64,000 nucleotides of DNA, from contig NZ_JAEG01000006.1 in assembly GCF_000518785.1 (NCBI RefSeq), forward strand, positions 434,001 through 498,000, written 5' to 3'. The DNA comes from Paenirhizobium selenitireducens ATCC BAA-1503 (lineage in GTDB: Bacteria; Pseudomonadota; Alphaproteobacteria; Rhizobiales; Rhizobiaceae). The translations under genes were made by a program, and so were the position numbers. Position 1 is the first letter of the stretch, and every line of letters begins with the position of its first letter. The notes under the pieces are model-generated. The model was given only the letters and a program-made list of their open reading frames with translations. It was not told the origin of the DNA and did no database searches. Positions 26,141 through 34,878 of this stretch are shown here, piece after piece.

Positions 26141-27730
26141 TTAATGGCCGGAGCCGGCCGGCGCCGGCGCGCTGGGCTTCTTGATCAGAAGCGTCAGGAA
26201 GACCAGCGCGAAGAACAGTGCGGTCAGGCCCATGAAGACGTCGATGAAGGACAGCAGCCAGGATTGCTGGGTGATCACGCCGGAGAGCTTCTTGATCGCG
26301 ACCGCCGTGCCGTCGAAGCCATAGGAGTCGTAATTGGCACCGACGCTCGCCAGCCAGTCGAGGGCGGCGCGATTGCCCCAGTCGGCATGTTCGGAAAGCC
26401 GGGCATAGTGCTCGTCCGAACGCTGGGTCAGCATGGTATTGATGACGGCGAGCCCGACGGCGCCGCCGAGATTGCGCGTCAGGTTGAACAGGCCCGAGGC
26501 GTTCTTCATGCGGTCCGGCGGCAGCGTACCGAGCGCGATGTTGTTGATCGGCACCATGCACAACATCAGCGAGCAGCCGCGCAGGATCTGCGGCAGCAGC
26601 AGTTCGTAGAAGTCCCAATCGGCTGTCATGTAGGTCATCGTGTAGGTGCCAGCAGCAAAACCGGCAAAACCGATCATCATCATCACCCGCGGGTCGAGCT
26701 TGCTCGAAAGCGCACCCGCCACCGGCGCGGTGAGGAACATCGCCGCGCCCGAGACGAACATGGTCTCACCGATCATCATCGAGTCGTAGCCTCGGATGCG
26801 GCCGAGATAGACCGGGTAGAGATAGGTGAGCCCGTAGAGACCCACGCCCATGACGAAGGAGAACAGCGAGCCGAAGGCGAAGTTGGCGTTGGAAAACGCT
26901 CTGAGGTCGACGACCGGGAACTCGACCCTGAACACCCGGTGGAAGAAGAAGAACCCACCCATCACCATGGCCACGGTGCCCATGACGATGTGTTCGTCGT
27001 TGAACCAGTCCTTGTTGTTGCCTTCTTCCAGCACGAATTCCATCGTGCCGAGGAAGAGCGCCATCCAGAACAGCCCCCACCAGTCGAACTTCTTCAGAAG
27101 CTTGAAGTCCGGCTTGTCGAAGTCGATCAGGCTGAAGGTCACGGCGGTGACGATGATGCCGGGCACCACGTTGACGAGGAACAGCCAGTGCCAGGACATG
27201 GCATGACTGATGTAACCGCCGATGGTCGGGCCGATGGTCGGCGCAAGCGTCGCGACCAGACCGACGATCGGCGAGACGATGTTGCGCTTGGACGGCGGGA
27301 AGATGGTGAAGGCGGCGGCGAATACCGACGGGATCATGCCGCCGCCGATGAAGCCCTGGATCGCCCGGTAGATGATCATCTGGTCGATATTGGTCGCGGT
27401 CGCGGCAAGCGCGCTGGCAAGGGTGAAGCCGGCGGCCGAGAAGGAAAACAGGATACGCGTCGACAGGATGCGCGCCAGCGCGCCCGACAGCGGAATCATG
27501 ATGACTTCGGCGATCAGATAGGAGGTCTGCACCCAGGCGATCTCGTCGGAGCCGGCGCCGAGGCCGGCCTGGATCTCGGCGAGCGAGGCCGAGACGATCT
27601 GGATGTCGAGGATCGACATGAACATGCCGAAAACCATCGCAAAGAAAGCGATGACGCGCTTCGGATCCATGCGCTCGTCGGCCGCGGGCAGCGCCATGGC
27701 ACTTGCCCCTGTCGTTCCCGCTGTCGCCAT
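26141..27730 (-). CDS. DHA2 (EmrB/QacA) family MFS efflux transporter
   Basis: Proton-driven drug exporter, 529 residues with about fourteen membrane helices. Seen: FMSILDIQIVSASLAEIQAGLG (DHA2 motif D1), TSYLIAEVIMIPLSG, and IGPTIGGYISHAMSWHWLFLVNVVPG (motif C region). Start ATG 27730 (MATAGTTG); the frame upstream is not needed. It is 25 bases after the HlyD-type gene, forming an EmrAB-like tripartite pump, probably with a TolC-like outer-membrane protein encoded elsewhere. Confidence 0.92.
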   Translation of the reverse strand: MATAGTTGASAMALPAADERMDPKRVIAFFAMVFGMFMSILDIQIVSASLAEIQAGLGAGSDEIAWVQTSYLIAEVIMIPLSGALARILSTRILFSFSAAGFTLASALAATATNIDQMIIYRAIQGFIGGGMIPSVFAAAFTIFPPSKRNIVSPIVGLVATLAPTIGPTIGGYISHAMSWHWLFLVNVVPGIIVTAVTFSLIDFDKPDFKLLKKFDWWGLFWMALFLGTMEFVLEEGNNKDWFNDEHIVMGTVAMVMGGFFFFHRVFRVEFPVVDLRAFSNANFAFGSLFSFVMGVGLYGLTYLYPVYLGRIRGYDSMMIGETMFVSGAAMFLTAPVAGALSSKLDPRVMMMIGFAGFAAGTYTMTYMTADWDFYELLLPQILRGCSLMLCMVPINNIALGTLPPDRMKNASGLFNLTRNLGGAVGLAVINTMLTQRSDEHYARLSEHADWGNRAALDWLASVGANYDSYGFDGTAVAIKKLSGVITQQSWLLSFIDVFMGLTALFFALVFLTLLIKKPSAPAPAGSGH

Positions 27731-27755
27731 TGTCTCGGGTCCCCTGCGGTCCGCG

Positions 27756-28967
27756 TTACTTCGCCGCGAGCGCGGCACCTTCGGGCGCCGTGCGCGTATC
27801 GACATCGACCACGACGCTCAAGCCCGCGCGCAGATGGCCCGAATCGAGCACGTCCTGCGGAATCTCGATACGGACGGGAACCCGCTGCACCACCTTGGTG
27901 AAATTGCCCGTGGCGTTTTCCGCCGGCAGCATGGAGAAGACCGAGCCCGAAGCCGGGGCGATCGACGTTACCGTGCCCTCGATCGCCTCGTCGCCATAGG
28001 CATCGACATGGATCGCGACCTTGGAGCCCGGAACGAGCTTGGCGATCTGCGTTTCCTTGAAATTGGCCTCGATATAGAGCTGCTGGACGGGAACGAGCGC
28101 GGCAAGGCGCTTGCCCGTCGAAACCAGATCGCCCGTCTGCACCGAAAGGTTGCCGACAATGCCGTCATAGGGTGCCTTGAGCACGGTGAAGGCGAGGTCG
28201 CGCTCTGCCTTTTCCAGCGCCAGATCGGCCGAACGCATGCCGGCATCGGCTTCCGCGCGCTGCGCCTTCAGCACGGAGATGCTGGCTTCGGCGGCGGCAA
28301 TGTTGGCGTCGGCGGCGGCAAGGCTCGCCTTGGCCTGCTCGAGTTGCGTTTTAGCGCTGTCGAGATCGGCGGTGGAAACCACCTTCTGTTCCTGCAGGCC
28401 GCTGACGCGCTTCAGCGAAAGCTCGGCAAGACTGAGCGTGGCCTGCGCCGACTGCTTCTGCGCCACGGCCTGGGCCAGCGACGCGTCCCCACCCTTGATC
28501 TGGGCATCGATCCGCGCGAGCGTCAGGCGCTGCACGGCGATCTGTGCCTGGGCCTGCTCGGCGGCGATCCGGTAATCACCATCGTCCAGCGTCACCAGCG
28601 GATCGCCGGCCTTTACGCGCTGGTTGTTCTGCACGTCGACCGCCTTCACATAGCCGGAAACCTTGGGCGAGATGATCGCGATGTCGCCCTCGATATAGGC
28701 GTCTTCCGTCGAGACCATGAACCGGCCTTCGGTCCACCAGCCATAGCCGTACCAGGCTGCGCCGGCGAAGAGCGCAGCCAGGATGACCGGCAGCACCAGG
28801 CTGCGGCGCTTCTTGGCTGCAACCGGTTCCGCGAGGGCGGCCGGGGCAGCCTGCTGTTCCGCCGTCACGCCGGGGCGTGCCTCGAGGATTGTGGCGTCGG
28901 TGTCGGCGGGCTGCGCATCGGCGGCATTGACGGAGCGGACGGCACTCGTCCTCGGGGATCCTGACAT
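27756..28967 (-). CDS. HlyD/EmrA family membrane fusion protein
   Basis: Periplasmic adaptor of the drug pump, 403 residues. Seen: one N-terminal membrane helix (about 55-77), VSTEDAYIEGDIAIISPKVSGYVKAVDV, the conserved EmrA lipoyl half, a long Ala/Gln-rich coiled coil (about 125-250), and TVLKAPYDGIVGNLSVQTGDLV. I chose ATG 28967 because an upstream in-frame ATG (29027) would place the TetR operator inside the coding region. Divergent from the TetR gene. Confidence 0.9.
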   Translation of the reverse strand: MSGSPRTSAVRSVNAADAQPADTDATILEARPGVTAEQQAAPAALAEPVAAKKRRSLVLPVILAALFAGAAWYGYGWWTEGRFMVSTEDAYIEGDIAIISPKVSGYVKAVDVQNNQRVKAGDPLVTLDDGDYRIAAEQAQAQIAVQRLTLARIDAQIKGGDASLAQAVAQKQSAQATLSLAELSLKRVSGLQEQKVVSTADLDSAKTQLEQAKASLAAADANIAAAEASISVLKAQRAEADAGMRSADLALEKAERDLAFTVLKAPYDGIVGNLSVQTGDLVSTGKRLAALVPVQQLYIEANFKETQIAKLVPGSKVAIHVDAYGDEAIEGTVTSIAPASGSVFSMLPAENATGNFTKVVQRVPVRIEIPQDVLDSGHLRAGLSVVVDVDTRTAPEGAALAAK

Positions 28968-29004
28968 GATCAAACCATTCGCTGGCGAAAAAGGAAATCG
29001 AACT

Positions 29005-29018
29005 GAACCGTTCGGTTC
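29005..29018. promoter_or_regulatory. TetR-type operator
   Basis: GAACCGTTCGGTTC, an inverted repeat AACCG-TT-CGGTT, lies in the divergent gap of the efflux genes and the TetR gene, next to a TTGACA (29021-29026) facing the tetR-type gene with CATATC 17 bases on. The position suits repression of both promoters. Confidence 0.65.
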
Positions 29019-29110
29019 GATTGACATAAAGGCTTTTCTAACTCATATCAAGAGGCAGAAAGTCAGTACCTTTCCTATCTGACGGGATGCAGTTAATTTT
29101 CGGATAGTTC

Positions 29111-29812
29111 ATGACCCGCAAGTCCAAAAAGGTCGAGGAAATCACCACGACCGACTTCCCCTACCCGGTCGTCCCCAGCCGCTTTCCGGCCGGCGCGGAC
29201 CCGGTCAAACGCGGCCAGATTCTCGACGGCGCCAAGCAGGTCTTCATGAAGATGGGCTTCGACGCGGCCAGCATGAACGACGTGACCCGCGAGGCCGGCG
29301 TCTCGAAGGGCACCATCTACGTCTATTTCCAGAGCAAGGAAGACCTGTTCGCCGCCCTGATCGAACGGGAAAAGGGCCGCTTCACCGAAGCGCTGCGCGA
29401 CGTTCTCGCCGAGAGCAAGGATGCCGAGCAGGGCCTGCGCCGCTTTGCGGCCGTCTTCATCAACCAGATCGTCTCCACCGACATGATACCCGCGATGCGC
29501 ACAGTGCTCGGCGTGGTCGACCGCATGCCCGGGCTCTGCCATCGCTTCCTGTCCAACGCCCCGGCCAACGCCCGCAGCGTGCTGGAGGACTTCATCCGCC
29601 GGCAGATCGAGGAGGGCGCGCTGAAGACCGAGGATCCCGATCTCGCTGCCCGCCAGTTCATCGACCTGTCCACCGGCACCTATTTCAAGCAGCGCCTGTT
29701 CGGCGAAATGCGGCGCGACCCGACACGCGAGGAGGTCGAGCGGGTGGTCGAGAGCGCCGTGCGCGTCTTTCTGTGTGCCTACGGGACGCGATCCTGCTCG
29801 AAGCCCGGCTGA
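29111..29812 (+). CDS. TetR family transcriptional regulator
   Basis: Repressor of 233 residues. Seen: a typical TetR helix-turn-helix after an N-terminal extension, [47 protein letters not shown] (about 34-80), and a helical ligand domain similar to the TetR_C_7 type. It is divergent from the EmrAB-like pair and probably represses it until a drug binds. Confidence 0.92.
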   Translation: MTRKSKKVEEITTTDFPYPVVPSRFPAGADPVKRGQILDGAKQVFMKMGFDAASMNDVTREAGVSKGTIYVYFQSKEDLFAALIEREKGRFTEALRDVLAESKDAEQGLRRFAAVFINQIVSTDMIPAMRTVLGVVDRMPGLCHRFLSNAPANARSVLEDFIRRQIEEGALKTEDPDLAARQFIDLSTGTYFKQRLFGEMRRDPTREEVERVVESAVRVFLCAYGTRSCSKPG

Positions 29813-29822
29813 CCTGCTCCGG

Positions 29823-29852
29823 GCCCGGCTGAGCCGGCCGGGCAATCTTTTT
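29823..29852 (+). terminator. Terminator after the TetR gene
   Basis: GCCCGG and CCGGGC arms (with an alternative CCGGC/GCCGG inner pairing) followed by AATCTTTTTG. It separates the TetR gene from terC. Confidence 0.75.
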
Positions 29853-29939
29853 GACCCGCTCTTTGCGCCGGCCCTTGCCCTTGCGAGGGCCTTGCTCCAT
29901 TTGTTGCAGCGACCCGCCACTGCAAACCGGAAAGAGCTC

Positions 29940-30698
29940 ATGCAGGAAATCCTCGTCCTCCTTCAGGATCCCGCCGCCTGGATCGCCCTCGTCACCCTCG
30001 TCGTGATGGAAGTCGTCCTCGGCATCGACAACCTCGTCTTCATTTCCATCCTGACCAACAAGCTCCCGGCAGAACAGCGCGAAAGCGCTCGGCGCATCGG
30101 CATCGGCCTGGCGCTCGTCATGCGCCTCGCCCTGCTCGGCACCGTTGCCTATATCGTCAAGCTGACCACACCGCTGTTCGAAGCCTTCGGCCACGGCTTC
30201 TCGTGGAAGGACCTGATCCTGATCGCCGGCGGCCTGTTCCTCGTCTGGAAGGCGACCAAGGAAATCCACCACAGCGTCGATCCGGTCGACCACGACGAGG
30301 ATTTCATCGCCTCCTCGAAGTCGGGCACGCTGGCCGCGGCCATCGGCCAGATCCTGCTGCTCGACCTGGTCTTCTCGGTCGACAGCATCATCACCGCCGT
30401 CGGCATGACCGAACACCTGCCTATCATGATCGCCGCCGTCATCATCGCCGTGGCCGTCATGCTCGTCGCCGCGACACCGCTTGCCAACTTCATCGAGAAG
30501 AACCCGACCATCGTCATGCTGGCGCTCGGCTTCCTGCTGATGATCGGCATGACCCTGATCGCCGACGGCATGGGCTTCCATGTGCCGAAGGGCTATGTCT
30601 ACGCCGCCATGGCCTTCTCCGGTCTCGTCGAGGTGCTGAACATGTTCGCCCGCCGCAAGCGGCAGGCGGACAAGGCATCGAAGACCAAGCTGCACTGA
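29940..30698 (+). CDS. TerC family integral membrane protein
   Basis: TerC/Alx-type membrane protein, 252 residues, seven or more helices. Seen: [19 protein letters not shown] and [18 protein letters not shown], the two repeated motifs with membrane Asp residues. In other bacteria related proteins export manganese or help metal loading of secreted enzymes; tellurite resistance is the historic name. Start ATG 29940 with GGAAAGAG upstream. I saw no yybP-ykoY manganese riboswitch in the 127-base leader. Confidence 0.9.
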   Translation: MQEILVLLQDPAAWIALVTLVVMEVVLGIDNLVFISILTNKLPAEQRESARRIGIGLALVMRLALLGTVAYIVKLTTPLFEAFGHGFSWKDLILIAGGLFLVWKATKEIHHSVDPVDHDEDFIASSKSGTLAAAIGQILLLDLVFSVDSIITAVGMTEHLPIMIAAVIIAVAVMLVAATPLANFIEKNPTIVMLALGFLLMIGMTLIADGMGFHVPKGYVYAAMAFSGLVEVLNMFARRKRQADKASKTKLH

Positions 30699-30734
30699 GC
30701 CGGCGACCTTCGCCGAAACGGCACGCAACCGACA

Positions 30735-30768
30735 GGCCCGCGACCGCGTCGCGGGCCCTCTTTATTTT
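30735..30768 (+). terminator. Terminator after terC-type gene
   Basis: Ten-pair stem GGCCCGCGAC/GTCGCGGGCC with a CGC loop, then CTCTTTATTTT. Confidence 0.85.
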
Positions 30769-30866
30769 GGCGGGATGCTCTCGCGCGAGGAACAAAGCCA
30801 ATTCGGCGGCATTGATAGCGACTGCCTGCCCTCTATATCTCCTCGACACAACATATCCGGAGTCCC

Positions 30867-32642
30867 ATGACCACCGAGCAAATCCTTGCCTTCGCTGTCA
30901 TAGGCGCGATGATGGCCGCCTTTCTCTGGGACCGTCTACGCTATGACGTGGTTGCCTGCGTCACCCTGATCGCCGCCGTCGCCCTTGGTCTGGTTCCCGC
31001 CGCAGAGGCCTTCTCCGGCTTCAGCGACGACATCGTCATCATCGTCGGCAGCGCGCTCGTGGTCAGCGCGGGTGTCGCGCGATCCGGCATCGTCGATTTC
31101 GCCATCAAGAAATTCTTCCCCTCGCTCACCTCGATCCGCGGCCAGATGCTGCTTCTCGTCGTGACGGTGACGATCCTGTCGGCCTTCATCAAGAACATCG
31201 GCGCGCTGGCGATCATGATGCCGGTTGCCTTTCAGTTTGCCCGGCGCTCCGGCACGCCGGTCTCGGCCTTCTTGATGCCGATGGCCTTCGGCGCGCTGCT
31301 GGGCGGCCTGATGACGCAGATCGGCACCTCGCCGAACATCGTCGTGTCACGCCTGCGCGCCGAGATCACCGGCGAAGCCTTCACCATGTTCGACTTCACC
31401 CCCGTCGGCGCGGCGCTCGCGCTTGCCGGCACCATCTTCCTGATGTTCTTCTACTGGCTGGTACCGAAGCGCGAGAACCAGACCCCCTCCGTCCAGGAAG
31501 CGCTGGAAAGCTCGACCTTCTCCACCGAGGCGACCGTCGGCAAGCAGTCGCCCTTCCTCGGCAAGTCCCTCAACCAGCTTCTGGCGATCGCGCCGGGCGA
31601 AGTCATCGCCACGGCGATCCTGCGCGGCCACACCCGCATTTCGCCCTTTCCCGACATCGTGCTGAAGGAGAACGACGCGGTCCTGCTGGAGGGCGCATCC
31701 GAGCCGCTGGACCGGATCGTCTCGCAGGCCAAGCTATCGCTGTCCGGCAAACCGATCGGAAAGAGCGAGACCAAAGCCAGCGGCGAGATCGCCGCGATCG
31801 AGGCGGTCATCAGCCGCGACTCCGCCCTGATCGGCCTGTCCGCCCGCGAGCTGTCGCTCTACAACACCTATGGCGTCAATCTTCTCGCCGTCAGCCGCAA
31901 GGGCAAGCGCATCCGCGAACGTTTGGGCGAGCTGACGCTCCGTTCCGGCGACGTCGTGGTGCTGCAGGGCCAGCGCCAGGCCCTGCCGGGTCTGCTGCTC
32001 GAACTGGGCTGCCTGCCGCTCGCCGAACGCGAAATCCTGCTCGGCACCAGCCGTAGCGCCATCGTGCCGCTGGGCATCCTGGTTGCCGCCATGGGCGCCA
32101 CCGCGCTCGGCTTTGCTCCAGTGCCCATTGCCTTCTTCGCCGCGGCACTCGCCATGGTCATCTTCAAGGTCATCCCGCTCAGCGAGATCTATCGCGCGGT
32201 GGACGGGCCGATCCTCGTCATGCTCGCCGCCCTGATCCCGGTCAGCGACACGCTGCGCACCACAGGCGCCAGCGAAGTGATCGCCGGCTGGCTCGGGACG
32301 GCGGCTAACGGGCTGCCCGCCTATGGCGCGCTCACCCTGATCCTCGTCACGGCCATGGCGGTCACGCCGTTCCTCAACAATGCCGCCACCGTGCTGGTCA
32401 TGGCACCGATCGCCGCGAGCTTCGCCGCCGGCCTCGGCTACAAGCCGGACGCCTTCCTGATGGCGGTGGCGATCGGCGCCGGCTCGGACTTCCTCACCCC
32501 GATCGGCCACCAGTGCAACACGCTGGTCATGGGCCCGGGCGGCTATCGCTTCAGCGACTATCCGCGCCTTGGCCTGCCGCTGTCGATCATCATCGTCGTG
32601 GTGTCCATCCCCATGCTTCTGCTGGTCTGGCCCGTACAGTAG
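30867..32642 (+). CDS. SLC13-family transporter with two TrkA-C domains
   Basis: Inner-membrane carrier, 591 residues, of the ion transporter superfamily. Seen: N-terminal membrane half (1-195) with IGALAIMMPVAFQFARRSGTP and GGLMTQIGTSPNIVVSRL (the SxT/SPN-like substrate hairpin), two cytoplasmic TrkA-C/RCK-C domains (about 205-375) including APGEVIATAILRGHTRI and RSGDVVVLQGQRQALP, then a second membrane half with TPFLNNAATVLVMAPIA and TPIGHQCNTLVMGPGGY. Such proteins move sulfate, di- or tricarboxylates or other anions; the substrate here is unknown. It is a single gene between two terminators. Confidence 0.9.
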   Translation: MTTEQILAFAVIGAMMAAFLWDRLRYDVVACVTLIAAVALGLVPAAEAFSGFSDDIVIIVGSALVVSAGVARSGIVDFAIKKFFPSLTSIRGQMLLLVVTVTILSAFIKNIGALAIMMPVAFQFARRSGTPVSAFLMPMAFGALLGGLMTQIGTSPNIVVSRLRAEITGEAFTMFDFTPVGAALALAGTIFLMFFYWLVPKRENQTPSVQEALESSTFSTEATVGKQSPFLGKSLNQLLAIAPGEVIATAILRGHTRISPFPDIVLKENDAVLLEGASEPLDRIVSQAKLSLSGKPIGKSETKASGEIAAIEAVISRDSALIGLSARELSLYNTYGVNLLAVSRKGKRIRERLGELTLRSGDVVVLQGQRQALPGLLLELGCLPLAEREILLGTSRSAIVPLGILVAAMGATALGFAPVPIAFFAAALAMVIFKVIPLSEIYRAVDGPILVMLAALIPVSDTLRTTGASEVIAGWLGTAANGLPAYGALTLILVTAMAVTPFLNNAATVLVMAPIAASFAAGLGYKPDAFLMAVAIGAGSDFLTPIGHQCNTLVMGPGGYRFSDYPRLGLPLSIIIVVVSIPMLLLVWPVQ

Positions 32643-33173
32643 GCAAACCGCCAATACCGACAAAATGACAGGCCAGGTGGAAACCGGGCCATCTTGCGTT
32701 TCGGACCGGCGAATTGTTCGTGGGCTCCGGACAAAGAAAGCCTGCATCGGCGGGATGCAGGCTTTCCTTGGGGCGGGGACTAGGAATGAACGCGGGCCGA
32801 ACGGGTAAGGGGCTCGTCTGCCATTTCGTTGGCTACGGAGAGAAACCGGAAAAATCTCCGTATTCCCCATTTCCCGTCGCGTCCGATTGGCACGGCCTGC
32901 GCTCTGGTGGAAAAACGCCTCCAGCAGTCTTTGGTTCCCGGACCTCGCAATTTTTCTTTGAACTTCCATTGGAGCAAGGCTGCCATGCCCGCTGCGCCAG
33001 CAGTTTTCCTTGACGCCTGCGGCTGAATATGGCCTAAGGCCAGCCGACGGAATTGACAGCATGGGCGTGTTAATAGGGCCTTTTCTCGTCTCTCCGCCCG
33101 ATTGTTTTCCATTTTTTCGCTGATCCTGCGGCCACCGCGCGATCACCCCGCACGTCACCACGAGCAAGATTCC
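32643..33173. other. 531-base intergenic region before gltX
   Basis: No credible gene. It holds a 12-pair hairpin (32737-32765), a TACGGAGA/TCTCCGTA inverted repeat (32834-32841 and 32855-32862) and A/T-richer patches near 32930-32970 and 33100-33120. Open frames here have no family-like sequence. A promoter for gltX must lie within it, and a small RNA is possible but not shown. Confidence 0.6.
32737..32765. terminator. Hairpin downstream of the SLC13 gene
   Basis: AAAGCCTGCATC and GATGCAGGCTTT, 12 perfect pairs, five-base loop, A-run on the left and T-run on the right, so usable in both directions. It lies 95 bases after the transporter stop. Confidence 0.65.
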
Positions 33174-34631
33174 ATGAGCACTTCCGGCGTCCGCGTCCGC
33201 ATCGCACCCTCCCCGACCGGCGAGCCCCATGTCGGCACCGCCTATATCGCGCTGTTCAATTACCTCTTCGCCAAGAAACACGGCGGCGAGTTCATTCTGC
33301 GCATCGAGGACACCGATGCGACGCGCTCCACGGCCGAGTTCGAGCAGAAGGTTCTGGATGCGCTGAAATGGACCGGCCTCAGCTGGTCGGAAGGCCCCGA
33401 TGTCGGCGGCCCCTACGGCCCCTACCGCCAGTCCGAGCGCAAGGACATCTACCGTCCCTTCGTCGAACAGATGGTTCGCGACGGACACGCCTTCCGCTGT
33501 TTCTGCACGCCCGAGCGTCTGGAAATGATGCGCGACGCCCAGCGTGCCGCCGGCAAGCCCCCGGGCTATGACGGCCACTGCCTCAACCTCAAGGCCGAGG
33601 AAGTCACCGAGCGCATGGAATCCGGTGAACCGTCGGTCGTGCGCCTGAAGGTCCCGACAGAAGGCTCCTGCGATTTCCACGACGGCGTCTATGGCGACGT
33701 GTCCATTCCGTGGGAAAGCGTCGACATGCAGGTCCTCCTGAAGGCCGACGGCATGCCGACCTATCACATGGCCAACGTCGTCGACGACCACCTGATGAAG
33801 ATCACCCACGTCGCGCGCGGCGAGGAGTGGCTGGCCTCGGTGCCGAAGCACATCCTGATCTACAAATACCTCGGCCTCGAGCCGCCGAAGTTCATGCACC
33901 TGTCGCTGATGCGCAATGCCGACAAGTCCAAGCTGTCGAAGCGCAAGAACCCGACCTCGATCTCCTACTACTCGGCCCTCGGCTACCTGCCGGAAGCCCT
34001 GATGAACTTCCTCGGCCTGTTCTTCATCCAGATCGCCGAAGGCGAGGAACTGCTGGCCATGGACGAGCTGGCGGAGAAGTTCGACCCCGACCACCTCAAC
34101 AAGGCCGGTGCGATCTTCGACGTGCAGAAGCTAGACTGGCTGAACGGCCGCTGGATCCGCGAAAAACTGTCGTCCGACGACTTCCTGTCCCGCGTCTTCG
34201 GCTGGGCCTCGGAAAACGATCGGCTGACGGAAGGCCTGAAGCTGGCCCAGAGCCGTATTTCCAAGCTCGGCGAACTGCCGCAGCTTTCCGGCTTCCTGCT
34301 CGCCAGCGATGTCGGCCTGACGCCTGCCTCGTTTGCTGGTCTCAAGACATCGCCGGCCGAGACGCTGGAAATCGTCAACACGGTGGCCTTCGATCTCGAA
34401 AAGATCCTCGAATGGAATGTCGAGACGATCGAGCAGGAACTGCGCGACATCGCCGACCGCCTCGGCAAGAAGCTGCGCGTGGTCACCCCGCCGCTCTTCG
34501 TCGCCATGTCCGGCTCGGCGCGCTCGCTGCCGCTGTTCGATTCGATGGCGCTGCTCGGCCGCTCGGTCGTGCGCCAGCGCCTGAAGGTTGCGAGCCAGGT
34601 GCTGACCGGAATGGTCGGGGCTGCGAACTGA
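33174..34631 (+). CDS. gltX: Glutamyl-tRNA synthetase
   Basis: Class I aminoacyl-tRNA synthetase charging tRNA with glutamate; 485 residues. Seen: RIAPSPTGEPHVGTAYIALFNYLFA with HVGT as the HIGH motif, FILRIEDTD, and KLSKRKN as the KMSKS motif, then a helical anticodon-binding half. Start ATG 33174 (MSTSGVRVRIAPSP); frames beginning earlier are not supported. Many rhizobia have two gltX copies and charge tRNA-Gln through the amidotransferase route, so this may be a non-discriminating form, which sequence alone does not show. lysS follows after a repeat. Confidence 0.96.
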   Translation: MSTSGVRVRIAPSPTGEPHVGTAYIALFNYLFAKKHGGEFILRIEDTDATRSTAEFEQKVLDALKWTGLSWSEGPDVGGPYGPYRQSERKDIYRPFVEQMVRDGHAFRCFCTPERLEMMRDAQRAAGKPPGYDGHCLNLKAEEVTERMESGEPSVVRLKVPTEGSCDFHDGVYGDVSIPWESVDMQVLLKADGMPTYHMANVVDDHLMKITHVARGEEWLASVPKHILIYKYLGLEPPKFMHLSLMRNADKSKLSKRKNPTSISYYSALGYLPEALMNFLGLFFIQIAEGEELLAMDELAEKFDPDHLNKAGAIFDVQKLDWLNGRWIREKLSSDDFLSRVFGWASENDRLTEGLKLAQSRISKLGELPQLSGFLLASDVGLTPASFAGLKTSPAETLEIVNTVAFDLEKILEWNVETIEQELRDIADRLGKKLRVVTPPLFVAMSGSARSLPLFDSMALLGRSVVRQRLKVASQVLTGMVGAAN

Positions 34632-34668
34632 CGATTCAGCGTCGCTCGACCGGCGGCGCATTGAGCTA

Positions 34669-34842
34669 CCCCCCTCTGCCCTGCCGGGCATCTCCCCCAC
34701 AAGGGGGGAGATCAGCGAGTGGCCGGCCTGTTGCCCCAAGCCCTCGTTGACCGCCGGTTCTGACATCAGAGGTGGAACGACAAGCGTCCCCCATCCGATC
34801 TCCCCCCTTGTGGGGGAGATGCCCGGCAGGGCAGAGGGGGGT
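34669..34842. repeat. Paired inverted mosaic repeat, locus 2
   Basis: Arms 34669-34713 and 34797-34842 are perfect reverse complements over 45 bases, with core GCCCTGCCGGGC and loop ACAA. The 83-base spacer is unique. It fills the gltX-lysS gap and could form a long hairpin in a shared transcript. Confidence 0.85.
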
Positions 34843-34878
34843 GACGGAAACGAAAACAGCCGCTGAAGGCGAAACACG

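Noticed and set aside
29813..29939. yybP-ykoY manganese riboswitch before the TerC gene
   Set aside because: The leader is short and lacks the conserved loop sequences.
32780..33112. Minus-strand frame of 110 codons in the gap before gltX
   Set aside because: No recognisable domain, basic low-complexity composition and no supporting context.
31734..34094. A 786-codon minus-strand frame spanning the SLC13 and gltX genes
   Set aside because: It is antisense to two conserved genes and crosses their intergenic region; composition is typical of mirror frames.
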